From positions 1,426,001 through 1,490,000 of the forward strand of contig NZ_JACCBF010000001.1 of assembly GCF_013409625.1 (NCBI RefSeq): a stretch of 64,000 nucleotides of DNA, given 5' to 3'. Made by a program: the position numbers and the translations under genes. Under the pieces are notes generated by a model, which ran no database searches, was not told the origin of the DNA, and saw only the letters and a program-made list of their open reading frames with translations. Shown here one piece after another: positions 56,907 through 64,000 of the stretch; position 1 is the first letter of the stretch, and each line of letters opens with the position of its first letter. Source of the DNA: Nocardioides kongjuensis (lineage in GTDB: Bacteria > Actinomycetota > Actinomycetes > Propionibacteriales > Nocardioidaceae).

Positions 56907-57553
56907 CGCCGCAGCGGGATCTGCTGCGAGGCCCGCTCCCGGGCCGCGTCGGCGTCCCCGCTGCCGGCGTCGAGCTCGGCGACCCGCTCGGTCGCGAGCC
57001 GCCCCGGCAGCAGTCCGTTGACCCGGATGCCGCGCGGGCCGAGCTCGTCGGCGAGGGTCTTCGCGGCCATGGCCAGCCCGGGACGCAGGCCGTTGGAGAT
57101 GGCCAGGTCGAGGATCGGCTGGCGCACGCTGCTGGACAGCACGAACGCGATCGAGCCGCCGTCGCCGAGCACCGCGCCGACCTCGCGGGCCAGCCGGACC
57201 GCACCGAGGAACACCGACCCGAAGGCGGTCGTCCACTGCTCGTCGGTCATCTCGGTGATCAGGCCGGCGGGCGGTCCGCCGACGCTGATCAGCACGCCGT
57301 CGACGCGGCCCCATGCGTCGTGCGCGGTCGCGATCAGCCGGGTGGGCGTTGCCGGGTCGGCGTTGTCGGCGACCACCCCGCGGGCGTGGTCGGGCCCACC
57401 CAGCGCCGTGACGGTGGCGTCCACCGAGTCGGCGTGCCGGCCCGACACCACGACCCGGGCGCCGTCGGCGACGAGCGCCTCGGCCGTCGCCCGGCCCAGG
57501 CCGCGGGTGCCTCCCGTGACGAGGTAGACACGGTCCTTCAGCTGCAGGTCCAT
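56792..57553 (-). CDS. Short-chain dehydrogenase lacking the canonical Tyr-x3-Lys
   Basis: A 253-residue SDR with an intact Rossmann loop, VTGGTRGLGRATAEALVADGARVVVSGR. At the active-site position the sequence is VLSSSVRQPILDLAISNGLRPGLAMAAKTLADELG, with Asn-Gly-Leu-Arg in place of Tyr-x3-Lys; the Ser (SSS) is kept. Such SDRs form a subgroup and may be catalytically altered or cofactor-sensing proteins. It starts at the ATG overlapping the glpD stop (TGATG), so it is the last gene of the glpK-glpD operon. Confidence 0.88.
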   Translation of the reverse strand: MDLQLKDRVYLVTGGTRGLGRATAEALVADGARVVVSGRHADSVDATVTALGGPDHARGVVADNADPATPTRLIATAHDAWGRVDGVLISVGGPPAGLITEMTDEQWTTAFGSVFLGAVRLAREVGAVLGDGGSIAFVLSSSVRQPILDLAISNGLRPGLAMAAKTLADELGPRGIRVNGLLPGRLATERVAELDAGSGDADAARERASQQIPLRRYGRPEEFGRVAAFVLSPGASYLSGVMLPVDGGMLRSL

Positions 57554-59310
57554 CAGGAGCCCTCCAGGGTCTCGATCGTCTCGGCCACCCGCGACACCGG
57601 TACGACGTCCGGCGCACCCTTGCGCGCGGCGTCGGCCGTGTGGTCGTCGGGCTGCCGCTGGCTCTCGCGCTCGGCCTCCACCCGCTTGAGGTAGTGCTGG
57701 AGCTCGCGGGTGTGCTGGTCGGAGTCCCAGTGCAGGTGCCCGCGCACGAGGTCGGCGACGTACGGCGCCGCGGCGGCCCCGCGGTCGAAGGTCTCGAAGG
57801 ACACGCGCAGCCGCCGGGTCAGGATGTCGTCGAGGTGCCGGGCGCCCTCGTGGGTGACGGCGTACACCGCCTCGGCCATCAGGTAGTCCTCGGCGCCGGG
57901 CAGCGGCTCGCCGAGGTCGGGCTCGGCGGCGATCAGGTCGAGCACCTCCAGCACCAGCGAGCCGTAGCGCTCCAGCAGGTGCTCGATCCGGTTGATCGCC
58001 AGCCCCGACTGGGTGGCCAGCGCCCGGCGCTGGTTCCACAGCGCCTGGTAGCCGTCGGCGCCGACGAGCGGCACCGTCTCGGTCACGCACTCCCCCGCCT
58101 TGCGGCCGAGCACCGTCTCCAGCCCGTGCACCGCCTCGTCGACGGCGTCGGCGGCCATCACCCGGTACGTCGTGTACTTGCCGCCGGCGACCACCACGAG
58201 CCCCGGCACGCTGTGCGCGACCGCGTGCTCGCGCGAGAGCTTGGACGTCGCCTCGGACTCGCCGGCGAGCAACGGGCGCAGGCCGGCGTACACGCCCTCG
58301 ACGTCGTCGCGGGTCAGCGGGACCTCCAGGACCCCGTTGACGTGCTCGAGCAGGTAGTCGATGTCGCTGCTGCTCGCCGCCGGGTGGTCCTTGGAGAGCT
58401 CCCAGTCGGTGTCGGTGGTGCCGATGATCCAGTGCCGCTTCCACGGGATCACGAAGAGCACCGACTTCTCCGTGCGCAGGATCAGGCCGGTCTCGCCGCG
58501 GATCCGGTCGCGTGGCACCACGAGGTGGATGCCCTTGCTGGCGCGGACCTTGAACTGGCCACGCTCGCGCGCCATCGACTGCGTCTCGTCGGTCCACACG
58601 CCGGTCGCGTTGATGACCTGGGAGGCCCGGATCTCGAAGCGGCGGCCGGTCTCCAGGTCGACGACCTCCGCCCCGACCACCCGCTCGCTCTCCTTGACCA
58701 GCCCGATCACGCGGGTGCGGGAGGCGACCGCGGCGCCGTACGTCGCAGCGGTGCGGGCCAGGAACATCGTGTGCCGGGCGTCGTCGACCTGGGCGTCGTA
58801 GTAGCGGATCGCGCCGACCAGTGCGTCCTTGCGCAGCGACGGGAAGGCCTTGCGGGCACCGCGGCGGGTGAGGTGCTTGTGGACCGGCATCCCCTCGCCG
58901 TAGCCGCTGGCCTTGGACATGGCGTCGTACATCGCCACGCCGGTGCCGGCGTACCAGCGCTCCCAGCCGAGCCCGGTGAGCGGGTAGAGGAAGGGCACCG
59001 GGCGGACCAGGTGCGGGGCCAGGCGCTGCATCAGCAGGCCGCGCTCCTTGAGCGCCTCTGCCACGAGGCGGAAGTCGAGCATCTCGAGGTAGCGCAGGCC
59101 GCCGTGGACGAGCTTGGAGCTGCGGCTCGACGTGCCGGAGGCGAAGTCACGGGCCTCGACCAGGCCGACGGACAGGCCGCGGGTGGCGGCGTCGAGGGCC
59201 GCGCCGCTGCCGACGACGCCGCCGCCGATGACGAGGACGTCGAGCTGCTGGCTCGCCAGCCGCTTCAGCGCCGTCGAGCGGGCGCGGGGCGAGAGGGCTG
59301 CCGGCTTCAT
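57553..59310 (-). CDS. glpD: Glycerol-3-phosphate dehydrogenase (GlpD)
   Basis: A 585-residue FAD-dependent glycerol-3-phosphate dehydrogenase that feeds electrons to menaquinone at the membrane. FAD loop VLVIGGGVVGSGAALDAATRGLSVGLVEARDFASGTSSRSSKLVHGGLRYLEMLDF; substrate region GIHLVVPRDRIRG, WIIGTTDTDW, GVYAGLRPLL and VVVAGGKYTTYRVMAADAVDEA. Start ATG 59310 overlaps the micro-ORF stop, and the stop overlaps the downstream SDR. It follows glpK in the operon. Confidence 0.95.
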   Translation of the reverse strand: MKPAALSPRARSTALKRLASQQLDVLVIGGGVVGSGAALDAATRGLSVGLVEARDFASGTSSRSSKLVHGGLRYLEMLDFRLVAEALKERGLLMQRLAPHLVRPVPFLYPLTGLGWERWYAGTGVAMYDAMSKASGYGEGMPVHKHLTRRGARKAFPSLRKDALVGAIRYYDAQVDDARHTMFLARTAATYGAAVASRTRVIGLVKESERVVGAEVVDLETGRRFEIRASQVINATGVWTDETQSMARERGQFKVRASKGIHLVVPRDRIRGETGLILRTEKSVLFVIPWKRHWIIGTTDTDWELSKDHPAASSSDIDYLLEHVNGVLEVPLTRDDVEGVYAGLRPLLAGESEATSKLSREHAVAHSVPGLVVVAGGKYTTYRVMAADAVDEAVHGLETVLGRKAGECVTETVPLVGADGYQALWNQRRALATQSGLAINRIEHLLERYGSLVLEVLDLIAAEPDLGEPLPGAEDYLMAEAVYAVTHEGARHLDDILTRRLRVSFETFDRGAAAAPYVADLVRGHLHWDSDQHTRELQHYLKRVEAERESQRQPDDHTADAARKGAPDVVPVSRVAETIETLEGS

Positions 59311-59381
59311 CGGGGGCCCCGCGACGTCGTGCGCTGGAGGAGCGCAGCGGGCGAGGCGAAGTGCTTCGTGGGGTGGTTCAT
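59307..59381 (-). CDS. Micro-ORF copy B coupling glpK to glpD
   Basis: A 24-codon frame beginning [15 protein letters not shown] and ending [13 protein letters not shown] overlaps occur at both ends (59381-59378 with the glpK stop, 59310-59307 with the glpD start). It is homologous to the nfeD-SPFH copy with two extra codons. The end segments CCCCACGA and TCGCGGGG can pair. There is no detectable Shine-Dalgarno for glpD inside it, so coupling may be the mechanism. Confidence 0.7.
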   Translation of the reverse strand: MNHPTKHFASPAALLQRTTSRGPR

Positions 59382-60895
59382 CGCACCTCCACCCAGTCGA
59401 GCGTGCGTTGGACGGCCTTGTGCCACTGGGCATAGCCGGTCTCCCGGCGTTCGGGGTCCCAACGCGGCTCCCAACGGGTGTCCTCGCGCCAGTTCTGCCG
59501 CAGCTCGTCGGTGTCGCGCCAGTAGCCGACCGACAGCCCGGCGGCGTACGCCGCGCCCAGCGCGGTCGTCTCGGGCACCACCGGACGGGACACCGGTACG
59601 CCGAGCACGTCGGCCTGGATCTGCATGCAGAGACTGTTCAGGGTCACGCCGCCGTCCACCTTGAGCACCTCCAGCTCGACGCCGGAGTCGGCGCACATCG
59701 CCTCGACCACGTCGCGTGACTGGTAGCAGATCGCCTCCAGCGTGGCCCGCGCGACGTGCGCGTTGGTGTTGAACCGGGAGAGCCCGACGATCGCGCCGCG
59801 GGCGTCGGAGCGCCAGTACGGCGCGAACAGGCCCGAGAACGCGGGCACGAAGTAGACGCCGCCGTTGTCCTCGACCTGGCGGGCGAGGGACTCCGACTCC
59901 GCCGCGCCGCTGATGATGCCGAGCTGGTCGCGCAGCCACTGCACCGCCGACCCGGTCACGGCGATCGAGCCCTCCAACGCGTAGACGCAGGGCTCGTCGC
60001 CCAGACGGTAGGCCGGCGTGGTCAGCAGCCCGGACTTGGAGCGCACGATCTCGGTGCCGGTGTTGAGCAGCATGAAGTTGCCGGTGCCGTAGGTGTTCTT
60101 CGCCTCGCCCGGCGCGAAGCAGACCTGCCCGACGGTCGCCGCCTGCTGGTCGCCGAGGATGCCGGTGATCGGCACCTCACCGCCGAACGGGCCGTTGACC
60201 CGGGTGACGCCGTACGGCGTGGTCGCCGACGACTCCCGGATCTCGGGCAGCATCGCCCGCGGCACCCCGAAGAAGCCGAGCAGCTCGTCGTCCCAGTCGA
60301 GCGTCTCGAGGTCCATCAGCATGGTCCGGCTGGCGTTGGTGACGTCGGTGACGTGCACGCCGCCGTCGGGGCCGCCGGTGAGGTTCCACAGCACCCAGGT
60401 GTCCGGGGTCCCGAACAGGGCGTCGCCGCGCTCGGCGGCCTCGCGGGCGCCGGGGACGTTCTCGAGGATCCACTGCAGCTTGCCACCGGAGAAGTAGGTC
60501 GCCGGGGGCAGCCCGGCGCGGTGCCGGATCACGTCGCCACGGCCGTCGCGGTCCAGGGCGGCGGCGATGGCATCGGTGCGGGTGTCCTGCCACACGATCG
60601 CGCTGGACAGCGGGCGACCCGTGCGGCGGTCCCACACGATCGTGGTCTCGCGCTGGTTGGTGATGCCGACCGCGGCGAGGTCCTCGGCCCCCAGGCGAGC
60701 CTTCGCCAGCGCTGTCTGCACGACCGCGGAGGTCCGCTCCCAGATCTCGATCGGGTTGTGCTCGACCCAGCCGGCCCGCGGCAGGATCTGCGAGTGCTCG
60801 AGCTGGTGCCGGGCCACCTCGGTGCCGCTGTGGTCGAACACCATGAACCGGGTGCTCGTCGTGCCCTGGTCGATCGCCCCCACAAAGCTCGCCAT
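59378..60895 (-). CDS. glpK: Glycerol kinase
   Basis: A 505-residue FGGY kinase that phosphorylates glycerol. Visible motifs are [19 protein letters not shown] at the start, the catalytic-type [29 protein letters not shown] and the FGGY-family signature region [22 protein letters not shown] with [15 protein letters not shown]. GlpK start ATG at 60895. The divergent gene at 60982 shares the promoter region. Confidence 0.96.
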   Translation of the reverse strand: MASFVGAIDQGTTSTRFMVFDHSGTEVARHQLEHSQILPRAGWVEHNPIEIWERTSAVVQTALAKARLGAEDLAAVGITNQRETTIVWDRRTGRPLSSAIVWQDTRTDAIAAALDRDGRGDVIRHRAGLPPATYFSGGKLQWILENVPGAREAAERGDALFGTPDTWVLWNLTGGPDGGVHVTDVTNASRTMLMDLETLDWDDELLGFFGVPRAMLPEIRESSATTPYGVTRVNGPFGGEVPITGILGDQQAATVGQVCFAPGEAKNTYGTGNFMLLNTGTEIVRSKSGLLTTPAYRLGDEPCVYALEGSIAVTGSAVQWLRDQLGIISGAAESESLARQVEDNGGVYFVPAFSGLFAPYWRSDARGAIVGLSRFNTNAHVARATLEAICYQSRDVVEAMCADSGVELEVLKVDGGVTLNSLCMQIQADVLGVPVSRPVVPETTALGAAYAAGLSVGYWRDTDELRQNWREDTRWEPRWDPERRETGYAQWHKAVQRTLDWVEVR

Positions 60896-60918
60896 GGCCC
60901 AACTCTGGCACATCTCCC

Positions 60919-60949
60919 TTGACCTCAAGCGGACTTCAGGTTCAACGAT
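60919..60949 (+). promoter_or_regulatory. SoxR/MerR-type promoter before the SDR gene
   Basis: -35 TTGACC (60919-60924), a 19-base spacer and -10 AACGAT (60944-60949). The spacer contains the dyad CCTCAAGCGGACTTCAGG (60923-60940), a near match to the SoxR box CCTCAAGTTAACTTGAGG. The over-long spacer is typical of MerR-family activated promoters. The SD AAGGAG of the SDR follows. Confidence 0.65.
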
Positions 60950-60981
60950 GGTGGCTCCACCCCATCGAGCAAGGAGCTCCC

Positions 60982-61695
60982 ATGACCCACGTCGCACTGG
61001 TCACCGGCGGCAGCCGGGGCCTGGGCCGGGCCCTGACCGACGGACTCGTCGCGGCCGGCTGGCACGTCGTGACCGACGGGCGCCACGCCGACGCCCTCGC
61101 GGCGGCCGCACGGCCCTGGGCCGACAGCGTCACCGCGATCCCCGGCGACCTCACCGACGCCGCGCACCGCGACCAGCTGGTCGCGGCCGTGCGCCGCCTC
61201 GGCCGCCTCGACCTGCTGGTCCACAACGCCGGGGTCCTCGGGCCGGCGTCCGGGTCCACCCGGCGCCGCGAGCTCGTCGACGTCCGGCCCGACGACCTGC
61301 AGCACGTCTGGCGCCACAACGTCGGCGCACCGATCGTGCTCACCGGCCTGTTCCTCACCGACCTCGCCGCCTCGGGCGGGACGCTGCTGTCGATCTCCTC
61401 GGACGCCGCCCTCGAGCACTACGAGGGATGGGGCCTCTACGGTGCCTCCAAGGCGGCGCTGGACCACCTCACGATGACCTTCGCCGCCGAGAACCCGGGC
61501 ATCCGGGCCTACGCCGTCGATCCCGGCGACATGCGCACCCGCATGCACCAGGAGTGGTTCCCCGGCGAGGACATCTCCGACCGCCCGCTGCCGGAGACGG
61601 TCGTCCCGCACCTGCTGGCGCTCCTCGAGCGGCGGCCGCCGTCCGGCCGGTACCGGGCCGCCGACATCGCCGTAGCGGTCCCGGCAGCGGGCTGA
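60982..61695 (+). CDS. Short-chain dehydrogenase/reductase under a SoxR-like box
   Basis: A 237-residue SDR with Rossmann loop [27 protein letters not shown], active site [31 protein letters not shown] (Ser, Tyr-x3-Lys) and [13 protein letters not shown]. Start ATG at 60982 follows AAGGAG. It is divergent from glpK and followed by the QueA-like gene (3 bases), so the two are probably co-transcribed. SoxR in Streptomyces activates similar reductases, which fits the upstream dyad. Confidence 0.9.
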   Translation: MTHVALVTGGSRGLGRALTDGLVAAGWHVVTDGRHADALAAAARPWADSVTAIPGDLTDAAHRDQLVAAVRRLGRLDLLVHNAGVLGPASGSTRRRELVDVRPDDLQHVWRHNVGAPIVLTGLFLTDLAASGGTLLSISSDAALEHYEGWGLYGASKAALDHLTMTFAAENPGIRAYAVDPGDMRTRMHQEWFPGEDISDRPLPETVVPHLLALLERRPPSGRYRAADIAVAVPAAG

Positions 61696-61698
61696 GCC

Positions 61699-62817
61699 GT
61701 GCGCCTGCTCGACGAGAGCCCCGCCGTCCGGTTCGAGGCGCCGCGGACGACGTACGCCGGCGGCCCCGCCGAGCGCCGCGGGACCGCCCGCGACGGGGTG
61801 CGCCTGCTCGTCGCCGACGCTGCGGCGGGCGTCGTGGACACCCGGTTCGACCGGATCGGCGACCACCTGTCGGCGGGCGACCTGCTCGTGGTCAACGACT
61901 CGGCCACGCTCGCCGGTGCCCTCGACGGCGTCTCGGACCGGCACGGGGCGGTCGTGGCGCACCTCGCGACGCCGCTGGACGACGGCACCTGGGTGGTGGA
62001 GCTGCGCCGCGCGCCCGATGCCGACCGGAGCATCCTCGACGCCCGGCCGGGCGACGAGATCGATCTCGCCGCAGGGCGGACCGTGCTTCGGCTGGAGGCG
62101 CCGTACCCGACGGCCTCCTCGCCGACCGGTGCCGGCAACCGGCTCTGGCGAGCGACGTGGGACGGTGACCCGCCGGCTCGGACCGCCCACCGCTACGGCC
62201 GGCCCATCGCCTACGGCTACCTCGACGAGCGCTACCCGCTCGCCGACCACCAGACCGTGTTCGGGCACGTCCCGGGCAGCGCCGAGATGGCGTCCGCGGC
62301 GCGACCGTTCACCGCCGAGCTGGTCACCCGGCTGGTCGCCCGCGGCGTGCTCATCGCCCCGGTGACCCTGCACACCGGCGTGTCCTCGCAGGAGGCCGGC
62401 GAGGCGCCGCAGCCCGAGCGGTTCGTCGTGCCCGTGGCCACGGCAGACCTGGTCAACCTGGTCCGCGCCCGGGGGCGCCGGGTCGTCGCCGTCGGCACGT
62501 CGGCGACGCGAGCACTGGAGTCGGCCGTCGTCGACGGGTCACCGGGCATCGTGTCCGCGGCCAGCGGCTGGACTACCCGGGTCGTCACTCCGGGACACCC
62601 ACCGCAGGTCGTCCAGGGCCTGGTCACCGGCTGGCACGACCCCGGCGCCTCCCACCTGCTGCTGGTCGAGGCGGTCGCGGGCGAAGCGCTCGCCCAGCGG
62701 GCCTACGGCGCCGCGACCCGCGGCGGCTACCTGTGGCACGAGTTCGGCGACTCCAGCCTGCTGCTGCCGGCCCTGGCCGGAGCGCCGGCTTCAGGGGCGA
62801 CTCGGGGCATTTCCTGA
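61699..62817 (+). CDS. QueA-like S-adenosylmethionine:tRNA ribosyltransferase-isomerase
   Basis: A 372-residue protein of the QueA fold. Indicative segments are DHLSAGDLLVVNDSATLAGAL, YGRPIAYGYLDERYPLADHQTVFGHVPGSAEMASAARPFTAELVTRLVARGVLIAPVTLHTG and RVVAVGTSATRALESAVVDG. QueA makes epoxyqueuosine in tRNA; queuosine synthesis is absent from most actinobacteria and no other que gene is visible. The substrate may differ. GTG start at 61699, overlapping nothing. The C-terminal GDSSLLLP is conserved. Confidence 0.82.
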   Translation: MRLLDESPAVRFEAPRTTYAGGPAERRGTARDGVRLLVADAAAGVVDTRFDRIGDHLSAGDLLVVNDSATLAGALDGVSDRHGAVVAHLATPLDDGTWVVELRRAPDADRSILDARPGDEIDLAAGRTVLRLEAPYPTASSPTGAGNRLWRATWDGDPPARTAHRYGRPIAYGYLDERYPLADHQTVFGHVPGSAEMASAARPFTAELVTRLVARGVLIAPVTLHTGVSSQEAGEAPQPERFVVPVATADLVNLVRARGRRVVAVGTSATRALESAVVDGSPGIVSAASGWTTRVVTPGHPPQVVQGLVTGWHDPGASHLLLVEAVAGEALAQRAYGAATRGGYLWHEFGDSSLLLPALAGAPASGATRGIS

Positions 62818-62853
62818 TGCTGGTGGGTGGCCGGATCGGGCAAGGTGGGGGTC

Positions 62854-63606
62854 ATGCCCCCCGACACCTCGCTCGCCTCGCCGAAGCCGGTCGCGGCCCG
62901 CGCCATCGACCTCCACAAGCGGTACGGATCGGGCGACTCGGAGGTCCGCGCGCTCGACGGGGTGAGCCTCGACATCGGCGCGGGCGAGTTCACGGCGATC
63001 ATGGGACCGTCCGGGTCCGGCAAGTCCACGCTCATGCACTGCCTCGCGGCCCTCGACACCCCGACGTCCGGGGAGGTGCAGATCGGCGAGGTCACGCTGT
63101 CCCGGCTGCGGGACAAGGCGCTGACCGCGCTGCGCCGTGAACAGGTCGGCTTCGTCTTCCAGGCCTTCAACCTCGTGCCGACGCTCACCGCCCGCGAGAA
63201 CATCCTGCTCCCGCTCAGCCTCGCCGGTCGCAAGCCCGACCAGGCCTGGTTCGACCTGGTCGTCGACGCGGTCGGCCTCCGGGACCGGCTCGGCCACCGG
63301 CCCTCGCAGATGTCCGGCGGCCAGCAGCAGCGGGTCGCCTGCGCGCGGGCGCTGGTCAGCAAGCCGTCGATCGTGTTCGCCGACGAACCGACCGGCAACC
63401 TCGACAGCACCTCGGGAGCGGAGGTGCTCGGGTTCCTGCGCCGCAGCGTCGACGAGTTCCACCAGACGATCGTGATGGTCACCCACGACCCCGTCGCGGC
63501 GTCGTACTGCGACCGGGTGGTGTTCCTCGCGGACGGACGCGTCGTCGACGAGCTCCGTGAGCCCAACCGCGACGCGATCCTGGAGAAGATGACGTGCTTC
63601 GCCTGA
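62854..63606 (+). CDS. ABC exporter ATP-binding protein (MacB/LolD-like)
   Basis: A 250-residue ATPase of the MacB/LolD family. Walker A MGPSGSGKSTLMHCLAALDTPTSG, signature MSGGQQQRVACARALV, Walker B IVFADEPTGNLDSTSG, Q-loop FQAFNLVPTLTARENILLPL. ATG at 62854 follows AAGGTGGGGGTC. The next gene, a FtsX-type permease, overlaps it by 13 bases. Together they form an efflux or lipoprotein/peptide release system. Confidence 0.93.
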   Translation: MPPDTSLASPKPVAARAIDLHKRYGSGDSEVRALDGVSLDIGAGEFTAIMGPSGSGKSTLMHCLAALDTPTSGEVQIGEVTLSRLRDKALTALRREQVGFVFQAFNLVPTLTARENILLPLSLAGRKPDQAWFDLVVDAVGLRDRLGHRPSQMSGGQQQRVACARALVSKPSIVFADEPTGNLDSTSGAEVLGFLRRSVDEFHQTIVMVTHDPVAASYCDRVVFLADGRVVDELREPNRDAILEKMTCFA

Positions 63607-64000
63607 CGCTGCGCAACCTGCTCGCCCGCAAGGTCCGGCTCGTGATGAGCGGGCTGTCGGTCATCCTCGGCGTCGCGTTCCTCTCCGGTGTGCTGGTGTT
63701 CAGCAACGGCCTCTCGACGACGTTCGACGGGATCATCCACGGCTCGACGCCCGACGGCGTCGTCCGCGCCCAGGACACCGCGTCGTTCGACGGCGGGGTC
63801 TCCGGCCAGACCAGCCGCGCGCTCACGCCCGACGACGTTGCCCGGCTCAAGGCGCTGCCGCAGGTCGCGCGCGCCGACGGCGACGTCGCCGGGTTCGGGA
63901 TGAGCCTGCTCGCCAGCGACGGCACCCTGGTGGGCGGCACCGGCGCACCGACGCTCGCGTTCAACCACACCGACGGCCCCAACATGGACGGCGAACGCGC
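63594..64000 (+). CDS. FtsX-family ABC permease, 3' end beyond the window
   Basis: GTG at 63594 opens a frame that continues to the window edge. The N terminus is basic and then a membrane helix (LRLTLRNLLARKVRLVMSGLSVILGVAFLSGVLVFSNGL), the typical FtsX/MacB permease start, followed by an extracytoplasmic domain (TTFDGIIHGSTPDGVVRAQDTASFDGG...). At least 135 residues are visible. It overlaps the ATPase end by 13 bases. Confidence 0.85.
   Translation, partial: MLRLTLRNLLARKVRLVMSGLSVILGVAFLSGVLVFSNGLSTTFDGIIHGSTPDGVVRAQDTASFDGGVSGQTSRALTPDDVARLKALPQVARADGDVAGFGMSLLASDGTLVGGTGAPTLAFNHTDGPNMDGER

Noticed and set aside
1..64000. Insertion sequences, prophage or integron elements
   Set aside because: No transposase, integrase or phage structural gene is encoded, and base composition is even along the window.

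Overview
The window is about 64 kb of very GC-rich, densely packed chromosomal DNA with GTG/ATG starts and many 4-base ATGA gene overlaps. Gene content is that of an actinobacterium, most likely Nocardioidaceae (Nocardioides-like). Supporting markers are a mycothiol ligase (mshC), the conserved mshC/SCO1664/DUF3090/phosphatase/PAC2 block, an InhA-type fabI, and DUF3099, DUF5703 and DUF6458 proteins. The genus is an inference. No transposase, phage gene or CRISPR array is visible.

Layout. 1-13 kb: PAC2 protein, mshC block, corA, uppP, aldo/keto reductase, a PAS protein beside a soluble chemotaxis-type signal transducer, an M20 peptidase, YbaK and LysE. 13.2-18.7 kb: a ten-gene gas vesicle operon on the minus strand (gvpY-Z-A-F-G-O-J-L-S-K), almost every junction overlapping. 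It is followed by DUF1269, small membrane and stress proteins, GlsB and a CmpX-like channel (18.7-22 kb). A stress-sigma-like promoter lies upstream of gvpY and another upstream of the divergent genes. 22-31 kb: tRNA-Leu(GAG), a methyltransferase, AraC and LysR-like proteins, a nucleosidase, galactokinase, an ECF sigma factor with a probable anti-sigma, and two coupled acyl-CoA dehydrogenases behind a palindromic operator. 31-45 kb: secreted and membrane hypotheticals, peptide deformylase, esterase, TrmH, CobA/CysG, PEBP, a third acyl-CoA dehydrogenase, a flavin reductase/LLM oxidoreductase pair and a hydrolase. 45-64 kb: TSUP/SPFH/NfeD operon, ABC ATPase, serB, SixA, fabI-fabG, dodecin, moaA, SURF1, glpK-glpD, a short-chain dehydrogenase behind a SoxR-like box, a QueA-like enzyme and the start of an ABC exporter.

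Most unusual observations. (1) Two copies of a 22-24 codon micro-ORF (MNHPTK...RTTSRGPR) sit between nfeD and the SPFH gene and between glpK and glpD. In both, ATGA overlaps join it to the genes on either side, and the copies differ mainly by synonymous changes and whole-codon indels. (2) A hyper-conserved inverted repeat (core GCGGTTTGGTCCCAAACCGC) occurs six times at four separate intergenic regions; stem pairs co-vary, and four copies carry a second conserved block. (3) The gas vesicle accessory proteins carry oppositely charged low-complexity tails: GvpZ very acidic, GvpY and GvpO Lys/Ala/Pro-rich. (4) The serB-sixA gap holds a tandem 172-bp duplication that includes the serB stop codon, plus long hairpins. 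(5) Several operator-like palindromes stand in front of specific operons.
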